This document shows, one piece after another, positions 1 through 10,142 of a DNA stretch of 64,000 bases (position 1 is the stretch's first letter; each line of letters begins with the position of its first letter). Below the pieces are notes generated by a model. It saw only the letters and a program-made list of their open reading frames with translations. It did not search any database and was not told the origin of the DNA. The position numbers were made by a program, and so were the translations under genes. This DNA comes from a virus, in the IMG/VR virus record IMGVR_UViG_3300017760_000001, positions 80,436 to 144,435 of that record. One strand, written 5' to 3'.

Positions 1-1077
1 TCCAACCGCACTGTCCGATACATTACCTGTAACAGTTTCGGTTCGGTTACCAGTTGTTGCAATTGTGGTTGTTCCACCTAGAGTATATTGTTGACGTGTT
101 GTACCACCGTCTTTTAATGTTATGTTATCTCCACCAGCATCGAGGGTAATGTCACCGGCCGCATCTACTAAGAAATCAGAAGGAACATGTATATCGAATG
201 TGGCATCGTTATTAAGGTTTATTCGACAAGAATCACCCCCATCGCCATTTCTGAAGACTAGGTCGTTACCGTCCGCATCAAGGACGATATCCCCTACCAC
301 ATCAAGTTTCAAGTTGGCGGGTGTACTTATTGTATATGTACCATTAACACCAAGATTATGAGTTACTTGGTCATTACCATCACCATTCTTAAAGATAATG
401 TCGTTACCTTCAGCATCAAAGGTTATGTCGCCATCCACATCAACAGTGTAATCACTTGGTGTAGTCACGGTATAATGACCATCATCGGCAATATTATGGG
501 TTACTGTATCTCCACCCTGACCATTCTTAAAGATAATGTCGTTACCGTCAGCGTCAAGAGTAATATCACCAAGTGCATCAAAAATGAAATTACCAGATGC
601 GCTCATGTCGATATTACCAGTAGTATTCTGAATAAAGTTACTACCAGTTGTGAGAGTGTATGTAGAGTTACCTGTTACGGTGATTGTTCCACCAACAGAA
701 TCTAGAGATGTACTGGCAACCTTATTGATGTAGGTTCCAGAATGATCACCGTCAAAATTAACACTAGTAAGATTGATATGACGAACGGCATCAACAAGAA
801 AGTCTTGACCAGCATCAATGTCGATGTCTGTACCACCACTTTGATTAGTACTAATCTTCAGTCGTGTCTGAGTCTCCCCCGCTTGTCCGTTTGGATATAA
901 GATCTCACCAGCAGATGCATCGAATGCAGCTTCAATCTCATTCAATACTGTAACAAGATCACTGTCTTGATAAGTATTCAGTTGCGATGGATCACCGACA
1001 TTATTACTCAGTATGTTGAACTTGTCAACAAACAGTTTAAATGACTCTTGTAATCTTACTATTGGTTTTCTTGACAT
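1..1077 (-). CDS. Repeat-containing tail fibre or structural protein (C-terminus outside window)
   Basis: Open frame of 359 codons starting at ATG 1077 and running off the left edge without a stop, so the gene is partial. The start overlaps the stop of the upstream gene in a TAATG junction. The N-terminal ~150 residues are non-repetitive. From about nucleotide 570 down to 19 there are four tandem 46-residue units (period exactly 138 nt) rich in Asp, Gly, Asn and Thr, with cores such as GDITLDADGNDIIF and TPSD; the fourth is diverged. Such short beta-rich repeats are typical of trimeric beta-helical fibre shafts. It lies at the distal end of the baseplate/fibre operon, which fits a fibre or baseplate appendage, but I recognise no named family. 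The gene is read as structural by context and composition. Confidence 0.7.
   Translation of the reverse strand, partial: MSRKPIVRLQESFKLFVDKFNILSNNVGDPSQLNTYQDSDLVTVLNEIEAAFDASAGEILYPNGQAGETQTRLKISTNQSGGTDIDIDAGQDFLVDAVRHINLTSVNFDGDHSGTYINKVASTSLDSVGGTITVTGNSTYTLTTGSNFIQNTTGNIDMSASGNFIFDALGDITLDADGNDIIFKNGQGGDTVTHNIADDGHYTVTTPSDYTVDVDGDITFDAEGNDIIFKNGDGNDQVTHNLGVNGTYTISTPANLKLDVVGDIVLDADGNDLVFRNGDGGDSCRINLNNDATFDIHVPSDFLVDAAGDITLDAGGDNITLKDGGTTRQQYTLGGTTTIATTGNRTETVTGNVSDSAVG
19..570 (-). repeat. Four tandem 138-bp (46-aa) coding repeats
   Basis: The sequence tcgttacc, or its variant ttatctcc in the last unit, recurs at 539, 401, 263 and 125, each exactly 138 nt apart. It encodes Gly-Asn-Asp within a GDITLDADGND-type core. 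Units span 570-433, 432-295, 294-157 and 156-19. The fourth (window-edge) unit is the most diverged. Units keep the reading frame, so copy number can change without frameshifting. Confidence 0.85.
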
Positions 1078-1316
1078 TATAGTTTCTCTATAAGTTGCGA
1101 AAGCATATTTTTCATGTCTGAGATATCACTCTCTAAACCTTCAACCTTTGCTTTCAGATCTTTTTGTTCTTTTATTTTTTGGTGTTTAAGACGTTTCTGT
1201 TCTAACTGCTGTTGAACCTTTCTAGTATTTATATTAACTATAGCTCCAGTATCAGGGTCACGAGCCAAATCTGGGTGACCCTCTACTGTTATATACTTTT
1301 TAGGTTTAGTCTGCAA
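1077..1316 (-). CDS. Small conserved coiled-coil structural-module protein
   Basis: 79 residues. The N-terminal half carries EGHPDLARDPDTGAIVN, a segment I associate with small proteins beside the fibre genes of marine T4-like phages. The C-terminal half (about 35-79) is a Lys/Glu/Leu-rich predicted coiled coil. The start overlaps the end of the giant upstream gene by 11 nt and the stop overlaps the downstream ATG (TAATG), so it is translationally coupled between two fibre genes. A role as a fibre-assembly factor is possible from position, size and coiled coil (T4 gp57A is also 79 residues), but I see no sequence similarity to gp57A. Function unknown. Confidence 0.75.
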   Translation of the reverse strand: MQTKPKKYITVEGHPDLARDPDTGAIVNINTRKVQQQLEQKRLKHQKIKEQKDLKAKVEGLESDISDMKNMLSQLIEKL

Positions 1317-4300
1317 GTGCTATCACCCTCAATGATTTAATTACAGGAACTTTAGCAGCAGTCAAACTAGAGAATACTATCTTCAACTGGAACCTATCAA
1401 ATCTTGTCAACGGTTGAACTGGATTGTCCCCAATTACGAACTGATACTCACGGAAATTATTTTTATTAGTATCCGCAGGCATATCACCTTCTGGAGATAT
1501 GTAATTCCAACTCACATTTTTAATGTTTTGGTCTTTATTACAAGTTCTGTAGTATAGACCAATACCTGTGTCTGGTGGTCTATTCACACCCATCTTAACC
1601 GAAATACCCTGAGACGATTGCGCTAGATCAATTGGAATACAGACATGTTTAGCGGCGACTGTACCACCTAAAATGTTTTCTTCATCAAGTTCGTTGTACC
1701 TGTTATCCAACTCATCAGAAAAAATGAACTCCTCGTCAATAAACTCATCATTGTTATCAATAACATTGTGTGTCAGTTTAAGATCAGATGACTCCATGTC
1801 TAGTATAGGACTAACTCGTGTATCCGCAGTTGTTAATACCAACTGACCAGCAAATGACTTAAACTTATCGTTGGCATCAAGTGGATTAACAAAATTATTC
1901 TCAGTCTCTTCTTCAAATGTATTGAAAATACAATATTCCTTATCCAGATCCAATCTAGTTTTATTCTTCATTAAAGTGAAATTGGTATCCCTAACAAATC
2001 TAGTTCCGTCACTGTCACTCAACGGTGAATTGTCATACATTTTTGCAGAGAAAGTATAGTTAGTAGTCTCTGGTTGTACTATATCGAAGTCTGGTCTGAT
2101 CTGTTCAAAAGGCAAGTGTTGTAACATCGTAACCGTACCACCACCAGTCCTTCCGTTAGCGTTTGATTTACCTCTTACTTTAACTCGGATACTTGTAGCA
2201 TCTACACCCTGAACCTCTAACAAGTTGGTTGTTACAGCAGCCTTGTTGGCACCCTCAGACATAATCTCAGAACCTTGGATACCATTGTAAGATGTACTAC
2301 TAGTTAATCCAAATATTCTAGTCTTATCGCCCTTTCTCAGACCATGACCTTCAGCAAAAACGGTAACAGTCGCATTTCCTGATCCATCACTGTCGTCATT
2401 TTCATCAGTCATTATAGGATTAGCTACTAATTTCATTGGTCGAAGTTTTCGGTTGGCCAACTGTACCGTACCTTTGGTTTCAAACTCCGCACGATAGAAG
2501 ACAAACGCCAGATCTTGTTCACCACGTGGTTCCCAAACATCTGTATTCTGAGATACGAACAACGAACCTAAAGTTGGTTGTTGTTGAATAAGTGTATCGG
2601 TAGAACCTAACAAGAACTCTTTTACTTGTGAGATGTACAACTTATACTTCATAGACTTAGAACGAATAATGATTGCGTAGTTTGCACCATTACCTTGCAA
2701 GAAGATCGGTTCGTCAAATACGAAGTCAGTACCAGTTGATAACATATCACCTATAGTAGCGCCACTTTCAGCTAAAGTTCTAACCTGAGAAGGAATCAAG
2801 TTCACAAGTGAGCCTGGAACTCTTCGGGTACGATCTGGTTTACCAGCAGGAGCTTCCGTAATTGCAATACTTACACCGTGTTGGATATCTTCTGCCGAAG
2901 GTTTCTCAGCAAAGAATAATCTTACACGAGTCAGAGTAATACCATTTGGATCTAGTACCTCGAATGATTGTGCAGTTGGATCTTCATCCTTATAAACCGC
3001 ACCTTTTGGTTGAATAGTAACTACTCCATCACCAGTACCGTATCTAGGTATGAAGGTCTGTTCGTTATCGTAAACATAACTGGCAAGACCACCTTGACCC
3101 TGAGCATAATCATATGTCACGTTCTGTCCAACATGAATAGATTGAGTACCAGTAATCTCGGTGTTTACTTCGGTCTCTCCATGTACTGGAGTTCTGGTGA
3201 TCTCAACTTTCTCATCTGTTACTATGTTGGACGCTACTATCGGATCATCCGAACTTACAGTATGAGTAGTGAATCTGTCGTTGTCAACTGTGGTATCCTG
3301 TATGCCACTAGTTTCTAATACACGAGTTGTAGTGACCGTATACTCACCCTGTAGACTTTGAATCGCACCAGCAGAAGTATATCTTTGTGATGCGTAAGAC
3401 AACGCCTTGTCCTTGTCTGGTACACTAACATCATACAATTCGAACAACGCTGTTCCAGTTGGGAATCGCATCGGAGGTTGAACTATATTAGGGATTTCAA
3501 ACTCACCCTCAAGAACACCATTGCCATCAGATATCAATGAACCAGAACCTTCGGAGTGTTCGGTTGAGGTTGGTAATTCTACCTCTGGAACCATGTTTGC
3601 GCCAGACTCAACATCAAAATAATCAGGATCTTCAAGTGTGGAAGACTTATAGAAAGTCTTCGGTTTACAGAACCTAGACACATCCGTGTCATTAAAGAAT
3701 GGGAAGTAACGAGTATTTGGACGTAAGTTGGTCGCCTTGAACGATACCTTTCTCGATCTCATGAAAGGAATGTGCAATATTTGTAATACACGATTGTCTA
3801 CAATTTCTTCGAGAACAGATTCCGAAACAATTCTTGCTACCGAAGTAGTTGTTTCGGTTGCAGTGTTATATTCTTCTGTTGTTAGATTATAGTTTGTTGT
3901 ACTTACAGTATCAGTCTTCGCTAAACTAGTATTGGTAGTTGTAACCTGAATACCAGTGTCACGACTATACGTTTCAATTTCTGTGCTGACATCTGTATAG
4001 TAATCAGTTATAACCACATTATTAACCGCAGTTGCATCACCTACATAGATAGCAAATGACCGTTTGCCTGATAGATTACCGCTAGACAGTCTTCTTCCCT
4101 TAGTAGTTCTGAGGTGGAATTTTCCGTCTTTGATCCCCCTGATTAGGACTAGACCGCCAGGTTTAACTTTTTTAGCTGTATAACCTTCGCCAGCAAACGT
4201 CCAAACACCGTTATTAGGGTCATAATAACCCTGAGCGGTATATGGGTTTGTCGATTTGAAGGTATTCTTTTGAGCTGCATCCGCTGGTGGTTCCGAAACA

Positions 4301-7300
4301 AAAACATCAGCATGTTCGTTGTGATTACTTCGTGGACAAGTACCGACATAACTATTGAAGTTGTGATTAGCAGGTTTTTGGAATACCCACTCATCAGCCT
4401 CTCTGAGTTTGCCTGGAGGCCAAGACTTTCCGTTTTGACCTGTTGTATAGTCCCAATCAAACTCATCTTGATGACCTACTACTCCATAGGTTACATCTTT
4501 TGTGGTGACTTCTTTGGTGTCACCAACAACTCTGTTCGTTGTTTGTGAAAGAATTTCAGTACCAGTTGATAAGACTTCATTAGTTGATGTTGAACCTGTG
4601 GATACCCAGTCACCTAGGTCTTCCGTAACTTTCTGACCGATAAATGAAGTATCAGTACCTATCAGTGTTGTTACTGGTAGAGAGGTTGCAACCAGAGGTT
4701 CTGAAGTCATTCCAACCTGAAGGTCAGCGACATCTATACCACTCCACGAATATTCTCCAATATTATAGAGTAGACCCTGATCAGTACTAAATTCAGTGCC
4801 ACCATCAACCAAAAGTGGAGCATCATGATCTATTTCCATCCAAGTATCTTTTGAGGGTGAAAGTACTAGATCACCAGCGGTCTTTTCAACATGGAATGGG
4901 TTAACATTAATAGTTCTAGATGCAACAGTCTGGGAAAGGTATACTTTCTCGGTGTGTGCAAGATAAACATTGTCGCCTTTTTTAACAGTATTTGTGGAGT
5001 TATCACTATCATAATTTAAGAATGTCGATCTACACTTATAGCCAGGTCTAATTAACCCTTTAGTCACATCCATTGATGCTCTATGCTCAATGCTTTTGGT
5101 ATCTGTGAATTTTTGGTTCTTAAAGTTATCTACAAAGAAACCTGTGTGAATTCTTTCTTCACCAGTGGAATCAAAAAGTCTTTCATTAGCAGCATTGACT
5201 TCTAGTAAAGAAAGTGTAGTCGCTTGTTCTAACTTGTCAAGTCTTTTTTCAATCTTGTTGATGTCTTCCATCGTATAACCACGTCTAGGAATAATCGTGG
5301 TTTCGATATCTTTAGTATGCAAAGTGTTTGCATTCATCTGGATCTTGTAGAGATCAATACAATCAACAGGAGTAGAAGGATACTTAGGTTGTAATGATGG
5401 TACACCCATGATCAATCGTAACTCGCCGCCTTTCGATAACACTAGTTTATCAAGACGAGGCATGAAGTACTCACCGTCAGCGTTTATCAAAGTATTTGCT
5501 TGTGGTAGGTCTAAAGTTAAACCTGATGTGAAGTTACCACTACCATTCACAGTTGGTCGTAAGTCGATAACATCACGCAAACTTACTAGTCTACCATTTT
5601 CGGTTCGGTGAACAGGTAAATTTACGTAGTCAACCTGACCAGAGTATGAACTAACATCGAAGAAATCACCAGTACCATGTGCGAAATAATCGAAGTCAAC
5701 ATAGACATTTTGACCTACAGAGTCCAGACCGTGACTGTATATTAATTTTGCTAGATCATAGTGCGTGTCTCTCTGACCATTATCAACTTTAAAGGAAGAT
5801 AAAACATTTTTACCATTGACATCATTCGCTTTACAAGCATTGATTCTATATAAATCGGTTTGTGCTAGATCTAAGAACTTAACACCTTGACCATCGGAGT
5901 CTAATCCATAGGTTCCTGTGACTTTAGTTAGTGTTTTTTGTTTTCTCTGAGGATTAGGTATCTGTTCATAATGCATGACCTCATAAGTTACACCATTTGC
6001 AAGGCCATTAATTGTTGATGAGTTAGTCCCAAAACTAATGAACGAACCGTCAACGTGATCTGAGTCTGGTGAAGATACGATCCATTCTCCAGAATTAGCT
6101 AAGGCATTACCACTAGTAACATTAAGTGTTGCGGTAGTCCCAGAAGCCGTGACACTTTTCTTTTTTGCAACCGTCATTAAATGATCGGTAAAGGTTTTTG
6201 GTCTGGGTAACGGACTATCAAATATAAGATTTCGTTGACTCGTTTGATACAGAGCAGTTTGATTTTGTTCTTGATACAGATTCACATAATTGTTAGTAGC
6301 GTCACCAGTGTCGGTTACGATAGACTTAATGTCTCGTATGGTTTTAGCAGGATTTGTAATTTTTGTATTGAAAACGTGTAATTTTCGTGTTCCTAACACA
6401 GAACTATTTGAATTCAACGCACGAACATTAGTTGTACCAATAGCATTACCGCCACCATTAACAGCATCTCTCAACTGTAGTTCTTGACAAGAAGTAAAGT
6501 CTGGCATATCACCCTTACCGTCAGTATACAGGAAGTAGTTACCATAGTCAACAGTAATTGCATCATTATTTCTAATGATGGTGTCAGTAGGTCTATCCGA
6601 AAGGATAGTGGTAGGCGCATCTTTGTTGATACGATAACCTTTAACATATGCGGTGCCTGGTGTTACTTTTAGTTTAAAAGTAGTGGCATTGTTAGGTTCA
6701 AACGAAGCACGGAAATAACGTCTAACATAATCACCAGATTCTTCGTGAGTACGGATTGCCATCTCGTCTTTGATAGACTTGAAACCAGAACTTGTTGTTG
6801 TTTTAGAAACAATCTGTCCACCAACAACTTCAATAATTGGAATAAAGTTTTCGTTGTTTTTTACAACCCTACCGTCAGCAAGAGTAAGAGTGATTCGATA
6901 TCTATCAGCTCCAGGCGAGGTTAAATTTGGTGTCGCCCCTTGATTATCATATAGGGTAGCATCGTCATCAACGTTTACGATATCTTGGGTAATCTTAAAA
7001 CCAAAACGACTCGATTGGTCGGTTTCGTATTTACGGAAAATTAGTTTTTGTGGAGGACAGTAAACAACGTGACCTTGTATGAAAAAATGACCCTCGTCAA
7101 CAGATATGGCGGAACCTAAACCTACCGCTGGATTAAGAGAAGTATTAGTGGTTTGAACATTAAATGTAAATGATGAACCAGTCGTACTAGTTATTTCTTC
7201 ACCAGCTGAAATTCTAGTGCCTTGAGTAGTCTGAGACTGATCCTTCAAATACTCTACGAATAATGTGTCTGGATCACTATTCTCAGCTGCAATAGCATTA

Positions 7301-7629
7301 ACAACTAAAAATTCAATTGAACTATCAGAGTTTCTGAACGTTAAACCTTCTAGTACACTTGGATCATCAGGGAAGGACGGTGACTCAATTTTAATAAACT
7401 CTAGTTTGTTGTCAACTCTAAACGAGCCTGGAGTTATTGATGCGCCTTCGTTAAACAAGTTACCAGCGAGTTGAGAAAACTGTTGTTGAATTATTGTTTG
7501 TAACTGAGTTAACTCTCTTGCTTGTAACGCACGTCCACTATTAAATAAGATCTTATGATAATTTTTACTCTTATCGTAATCGTCTTTATAAGTTGTCGCA
7601 AAAGTATTTTCTGTATAAGTCGTTGGCAT
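1306..7629 (-). CDS. Giant virion structural/tail-fibre-like protein, DUF4815 type
   Basis: 2107 residues, the largest gene in the window. The N-terminus (about 1-90) has the FNSGRALQARELTQLQ and ITPGSF motifs that I recognise from DUF4815-type structural proteins of marine T4-like phages and cyanophages. The remainder is a long, Thr/Ser/Asp/Gly-rich beta-type sequence without a visible enzymatic motif; it ends with a segment (FREYQFVIGD, FDRFQLKIVF) that resembles a carbohydrate-binding-like beta sandwich, though this is a guess. It follows gp8 and precedes two small fibre-region genes, so a baseplate-anchored fibre or appendage is likely. T4 has no single equivalent here (it has gp9-gp12). 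The 13-nt gap to gp8 suggests co-transcription. Confidence 0.8.
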   Translation of the reverse strand: MPTTYTENTFATTYKDDYDKSKNYHKILFNSGRALQARELTQLQTIIQQQFSQLAGNLFNEGASITPGSFRVDNKLEFIKIESPSFPDDPSVLEGLTFRNSDSSIEFLVVNAIAAENSDPDTLFVEYLKDQSQTTQGTRISAGEEITSTTGSSFTFNVQTTNTSLNPAVGLGSAISVDEGHFFIQGHVVYCPPQKLIFRKYETDQSSRFGFKITQDIVNVDDDATLYDNQGATPNLTSPGADRYRITLTLADGRVVKNNENFIPIIEVVGGQIVSKTTTSSGFKSIKDEMAIRTHEESGDYVRRYFRASFEPNNATTFKLKVTPGTAYVKGYRINKDAPTTILSDRPTDTIIRNNDAITVDYGNYFLYTDGKGDMPDFTSCQELQLRDAVNGGGNAIGTTNVRALNSNSSVLGTRKLHVFNTKITNPAKTIRDIKSIVTDTGDATNNYVNLYQEQNQTALYQTSQRNLIFDSPLPRPKTFTDHLMTVAKKKSVTASGTTATLNVTSGNALANSGEWIVSSPDSDHVDGSFISFGTNSSTINGLANGVTYEVMHYEQIPNPQRKQKTLTKVTGTYGLDSDGQGVKFLDLAQTDLYRINACKANDVNGKNVLSSFKVDNGQRDTHYDLAKLIYSHGLDSVGQNVYVDFDYFAHGTGDFFDVSSYSGQVDYVNLPVHRTENGRLVSLRDVIDLRPTVNGSGNFTSGLTLDLPQANTLINADGEYFMPRLDKLVLSKGGELRLIMGVPSLQPKYPSTPVDCIDLYKIQMNANTLHTKDIETTIIPRRGYTMEDINKIEKRLDKLEQATTLSLLEVNAANERLFDSTGEERIHTGFFVDNFKNQKFTDTKSIEHRASMDVTKGLIRPGYKCRSTFLNYDSDNSTNTVKKGDNVYLAHTEKVYLSQTVASRTINVNPFHVEKTAGDLVLSPSKDTWMEIDHDAPLLVDGGTEFSTDQGLLYNIGEYSWSGIDVADLQVGMTSEPLVATSLPVTTLIGTDTSFIGQKVTEDLGDWVSTGSTSTNEVLSTGTEILSQTTNRVVGDTKEVTTKDVTYGVVGHQDEFDWDYTTGQNGKSWPPGKLREADEWVFQKPANHNFNSYVGTCPRSNHNEHADVFVSEPPADAAQKNTFKSTNPYTAQGYYDPNNGVWTFAGEGYTAKKVKPGGLVLIRGIKDGKFHLRTTKGRRLSSGNLSGKRSFAIYVGDATAVNNVVITDYYTDVSTEIETYSRDTGIQVTTTNTSLAKTDTVSTTNYNLTTEEYNTATETTTSVARIVSESVLEEIVDNRVLQILHIPFMRSRKVSFKATNLRPNTRYFPFFNDTDVSRFCKPKTFYKSSTLEDPDYFDVESGANMVPEVELPTSTEHSEGSGSLISDGNGVLEGEFEIPNIVQPPMRFPTGTALFELYDVSVPDKDKALSYASQRYTSAGAIQSLQGEYTVTTTRVLETSGIQDTTVDNDRFTTHTVSSDDPIVASNIVTDEKVEITRTPVHGETEVNTEITGTQSIHVGQNVTYDYAQGQGGLASYVYDNEQTFIPRYGTGDGVVTIQPKGAVYKDEDPTAQSFEVLDPNGITLTRVRLFFAEKPSAEDIQHGVSIAITEAPAGKPDRTRRVPGSLVNLIPSQVRTLAESGATIGDMLSTGTDFVFDEPIFLQGNGANYAIIIRSKSMKYKLYISQVKEFLLGSTDTLIQQQPTLGSLFVSQNTDVWEPRGEQDLAFVFYRAEFETKGTVQLANRKLRPMKLVANPIMTDENDDSDGSGNATVTVFAEGHGLRKGDKTRIFGLTSSTSYNGIQGSEIMSEGANKAAVTTNLLEVQGVDATSIRVKVRGKSNANGRTGGGTVTMLQHLPFEQIRPDFDIVQPETTNYTFSAKMYDNSPLSDSDGTRFVRDTNFTLMKNKTRLDLDKEYCIFNTFEEETENNFVNPLDANDKFKSFAGQLVLTTADTRVSPILDMESSDLKLTHNVIDNNDEFIDEEFIFSDELDNRYNELDEENILGGTVAAKHVCIPIDLAQSSQGISVKMGVNRPPDTGIGLYYRTCNKDQNIKNVSWNYISPEGDMPADTNKNNFREYQFVIGDNPVQPLTRFDRFQLKIVFSSLTAAKVPVIKSLRVIALAD

Positions 7630-7642
7630 CTTCTATGTTACC

Positions 7643-9097
7643 TTAGAGTTGTATTACGATTTTTAAATCTTCTGTTTGTTCAGCTGAACGATCAACTGCT
7701 GCTCTGTTATCAATATATAGGAGTTCTCCAGAATGAGGATCTATCTCTCCTCTAAGGAATCCATTAGATTTTATAGTCCCTTGAACACCACTAGGATTTT
7801 CAACAACATCTCCATCTGCAAATGCTCTAAATTGAGTATCTTCTGTTTGATGCACTAGTAGTCTCACTTCATTATTAACCGCATCGACAGAGTCGATAGC
7901 ATCAACATATGCCGTTGCTCTAGGTAAAGCACCTGTCTGTGAAGTAATTGTTGTATCTTCAGTGAAAGTACCAGCGCCACTCAATTCAATTCTATCTAGT
8001 GTACTGCCTGTCGCATCAGCGAAAAAGTGTGTGTCTTCTCTATTAGCAGAATCTCTAACCAATGGATTACGAACAAGTATAACTTGACGGAAGGTGTTGT
8101 CACCTATCAAAAAATCTCCATTTTCTGTACCATCGATCTTAGCGTTGAACATACACGCACCTGTTTTCAGATCATCTCTCGGATCAGCGCCCAGACCCTT
8201 CTCTGGGCCAAGAATAACACGAGCTTTTGCGCCAGTACCACCACCACCAGTGATAGCAACACTAGCACGTTTATAACCAGATCCACGGAAGGAACGTTTG
8301 TCTGCAGCAAGTGATGCGTAACTAGATGGTAATGTTCCATTTAGATTTCTATCAGAATCTCCCTTAACCCTAACATCTACTAATGCATTACCCGAAATAA
8401 TTGGAACAAGTACACAACCTGTGCCATCACCTATTACTTCAACTGTAGGTGTAGAAGTATAACCACTACCTTGATCAGTAACTTCAATACCCACCACTTC
8501 ACCAGGCCTTGCCGCTAATTGTACTGCACGTTGTTCTACTACTTCCGCAGTCGCATCAACAGATGCAGCTTCATCGGAATCAACAAGCTGTACAGGCATA
8601 TAAGACGAAGAAAGGAATTTAGAAGCACGCAAAGCACCAATAGAAAAAATAAACTTCCATCGATATCCATCGGAAGTTTCAAATGGTTGACCGTTTGTGT
8701 TACCAGTTGGTTGTTCCGTAGAAACTACAGCGGAACCATTAGCATCTCTACCTTGTTGTACACAAATGTAAATTTCTTGGTTACTATTCATTACATAGAA
8801 TTGATTGAGTGGGTAACCAATCGTGTCATCATCATAATGGTTATATATCGCACCAGAAGTCCAATTACTACGAGGAACAACGAATGATCTGTCGGTGATA
8901 TTTTTCATAGACTGCATGTTCATTCTAGCATCACGTTCATCTCTAACACGAGGTTGTGGAGTAACAGGATTATCTGATGCATCCCACTGTTCAGATCTAC
9001 CGATACCAGCGTAATATCTTACACCAGTGGAATCAAAATCGTTGAATAGATCAAGAAGAAATTGTTTTTTAATTTTGTCTGTTACTATAGCACTCAT
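7643..9097 (-). CDS. 8: Baseplate wedge protein gp8
   Basis: 484 residues. Landmarks of T4 gp8 appear in order: IVTDKIKKQF at the N-terminus, GRSEQW at 33-38 (GRSEPW in T4), VPRSNW, a GYRWKFIF segment matching GYVWEYLFEI, FRQVILVRNP matching FRQISIITNP, and the terminal LLYIDNRAAVDRSAEQTED matching T4's EMIYMENRPP...DQTEE. The protein is about 150 residues longer than T4 gp8 (334), the extra lying in a Gly/Asp-rich middle. gp8 is a wedge component binding gp7 and gp10. Its neighbours gp10-like, gp7-like, gp6 and gp25 support this. It starts with ATG 9097, ten bases after the preceding stop. Confidence 0.85.
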   Translation of the reverse strand: MSAIVTDKIKKQFLLDLFNDFDSTGVRYYAGIGRSEQWDASDNPVTPQPRVRDERDARMNMQSMKNITDRSFVVPRSNWTSGAIYNHYDDDTIGYPLNQFYVMNSNQEIYICVQQGRDANGSAVVSTEQPTGNTNGQPFETSDGYRWKFIFSIGALRASKFLSSSYMPVQLVDSDEAASVDATAEVVEQRAVQLAARPGEVVGIEVTDQGSGYTSTPTVEVIGDGTGCVLVPIISGNALVDVRVKGDSDRNLNGTLPSSYASLAADKRSFRGSGYKRASVAITGGGGTGAKARVILGPEKGLGADPRDDLKTGACMFNAKIDGTENGDFLIGDNTFRQVILVRNPLVRDSANREDTHFFADATGSTLDRIELSGAGTFTEDTTITSQTGALPRATAYVDAIDSVDAVNNEVRLLVHQTEDTQFRAFADGDVVENPSGVQGTIKSNGFLRGEIDPHSGELLYIDNRAAVDRSAEQTEDLKIVIQL

Positions 9098-9106
9098 TTA
9101 CTTTTC

Positions 9107-10114
9107 CTATGAAACCGTTGCGCCGTTATTTGAAATTATGTACCACTCTGTTGTAATACTTGAATACACTAAAGATATAGATGCACGTTCTGGTATCGAT
9201 ACCTCATCGTGACCCGAAGGATTGCCTGGAATATCTAAAGTCCAAGTGGCGGTATTCCTGTTGATAATATGTTTTACTTCACCATCTTCTGTACCATCAA
9301 GTATTGAACAAGTCGGTGAACCTGATGATATGTTGAGGAACGTTATAGGTGAAAGCAAAGAAATATTAGATGGGTTGCTAGTCGCATTTTGTGTTGCTAA
9401 TATTAATTTGTCTTGAATCCTAACGCCACCAGTACCCTTACCGAATAAGTCTAAATTTATATTAGTATTATCACCGACAGCTTTAACAGCAGGATGTGCG
9501 GCATTGGCCGCACTAAGAACTTCGATATGATTGACTGCATTGCCAACGCTATTGAGACTCAGTATTTCGTTACCCGAAATGTCGTTAATAGATCCGCCAG
9601 TAATTTTTGGTGTGGTTAAAGTTTTATTGGTTAGTGTCTGTGTGTGATCATTAAAGGTAAACTCATCACTATCTGTTAGTAGTGGTAAGTTTATGTTTCT
9701 GTTCGCAACGATGTCAGATGGAACTAGAGAATATTGGTGATTGGCACCACCATCAGTGATCGTCAAACCAGAGATTGTTGGACTAGAGATCGTGGGACTT
9801 GTGATCGTCTTGTTAGTCAACGTCTGAGTTGCAACCGTAAGTACGAAGTCACCATCCGCATCTGGAAGAGTAAGGATACGATCCGCAGTTGCGTTTGCAG
9901 CCTTCAACCTAACTTCGTGTTGATCCGTTGACGATCCCTCAAAAACAAGGGCATCGTTTTCAATAGCTAACTGACCAGAAAGTGCATCGGGATCACCACT
10001 AAGGAACGTATAAATTTCCTGAAAGTTCTGATTGATCTTCTGTGATGCAACACGCAGAGTATCACCTGTACCATCATTGGGTAACGAACCGTTGTTTAAA
10101 TTTTGTCTTGCCAT
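9107..10114 (-). CDS. Baseplate/fibre protein with gp10-like N-terminal module
   Basis: 335 residues. The first 36 residues hold NDGTGDTLRVASQKINQNF, equivalent to VDDGTGDYLRKGGIKINENF at the start of T4 gp10, the module that attaches gp10 to the baseplate. The rest is unlike gp10: Leu/Thr/Ile/Ser-rich repeats (TQTLTNKTITSP, TISSPTIS) common in phage fibre shafts, and a small C-terminal beta domain ending TEWYIISNNG. It sits between gp7-like and gp8, where T4 keeps gp8-gp10. A late promoter box lies 29 nt upstream of the ATG. Best read as a wedge-bound fibre or spike sharing the gp10 anchor. Confidence 0.75.
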   Translation of the reverse strand: MARQNLNNGSLPNDGTGDTLRVASQKINQNFQEIYTFLSGDPDALSGQLAIENDALVFEGSSTDQHEVRLKAANATADRILTLPDADGDFVLTVATQTLTNKTITSPTISSPTISGLTITDGGANHQYSLVPSDIVANRNINLPLLTDSDEFTFNDHTQTLTNKTLTTPKITGGSINDISGNEILSLNSVGNAVNHIEVLSAANAAHPAVKAVGDNTNINLDLFGKGTGGVRIQDKLILATQNATSNPSNISLLSPITFLNISSGSPTCSILDGTEDGEVKHIINRNTATWTLDIPGNPSGHDEVSIPERASISLVYSSITTEWYIISNNGATVS

Positions 10115-10116
10115 TT

Positions 10117-10132
10117 ACTTTTACCTAAAAGT
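10117..10132 (-). promoter_or_regulatory. Small hairpin presenting the ribosome binding site
   Basis: On the minus strand ACTTTT-AGGT-AAAAGT can fold with six pairs, leaving the Shine-Dalgarno-like AGGT as the loop just ahead of the ATG at 10114. The structure is short and A/U-rich, so only marginally stable. Confidence 0.35.
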
Positions 10133-10142
10133 TCTATGATTC

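Noticed and set aside
358-705. Plus-strand open frame of 115 codons opposite the repeat fibre gene
   Set aside because: Antisense reading of the 138-bp repeats; low-complexity, no ribosome site, opposite strand to the operon.
1226-1233. TATAAATA on the minus strand inside the 79-residue gene
   Set aside because: About 150 bases from the next start and inside coding sequence of a tightly coupled gene; likely chance, though a promoter for the fibre gene cannot be excluded.
1077-1316. Identification with T4 gp57A fibre chaperone
   Set aside because: Same length and a coiled coil, but no sequence similarity that I can see.
4149-4466. 105-codon minus-strand frame inside the giant structural gene
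   Set aside because: Shadow frame; the main frame is continuous and recognisable through it.
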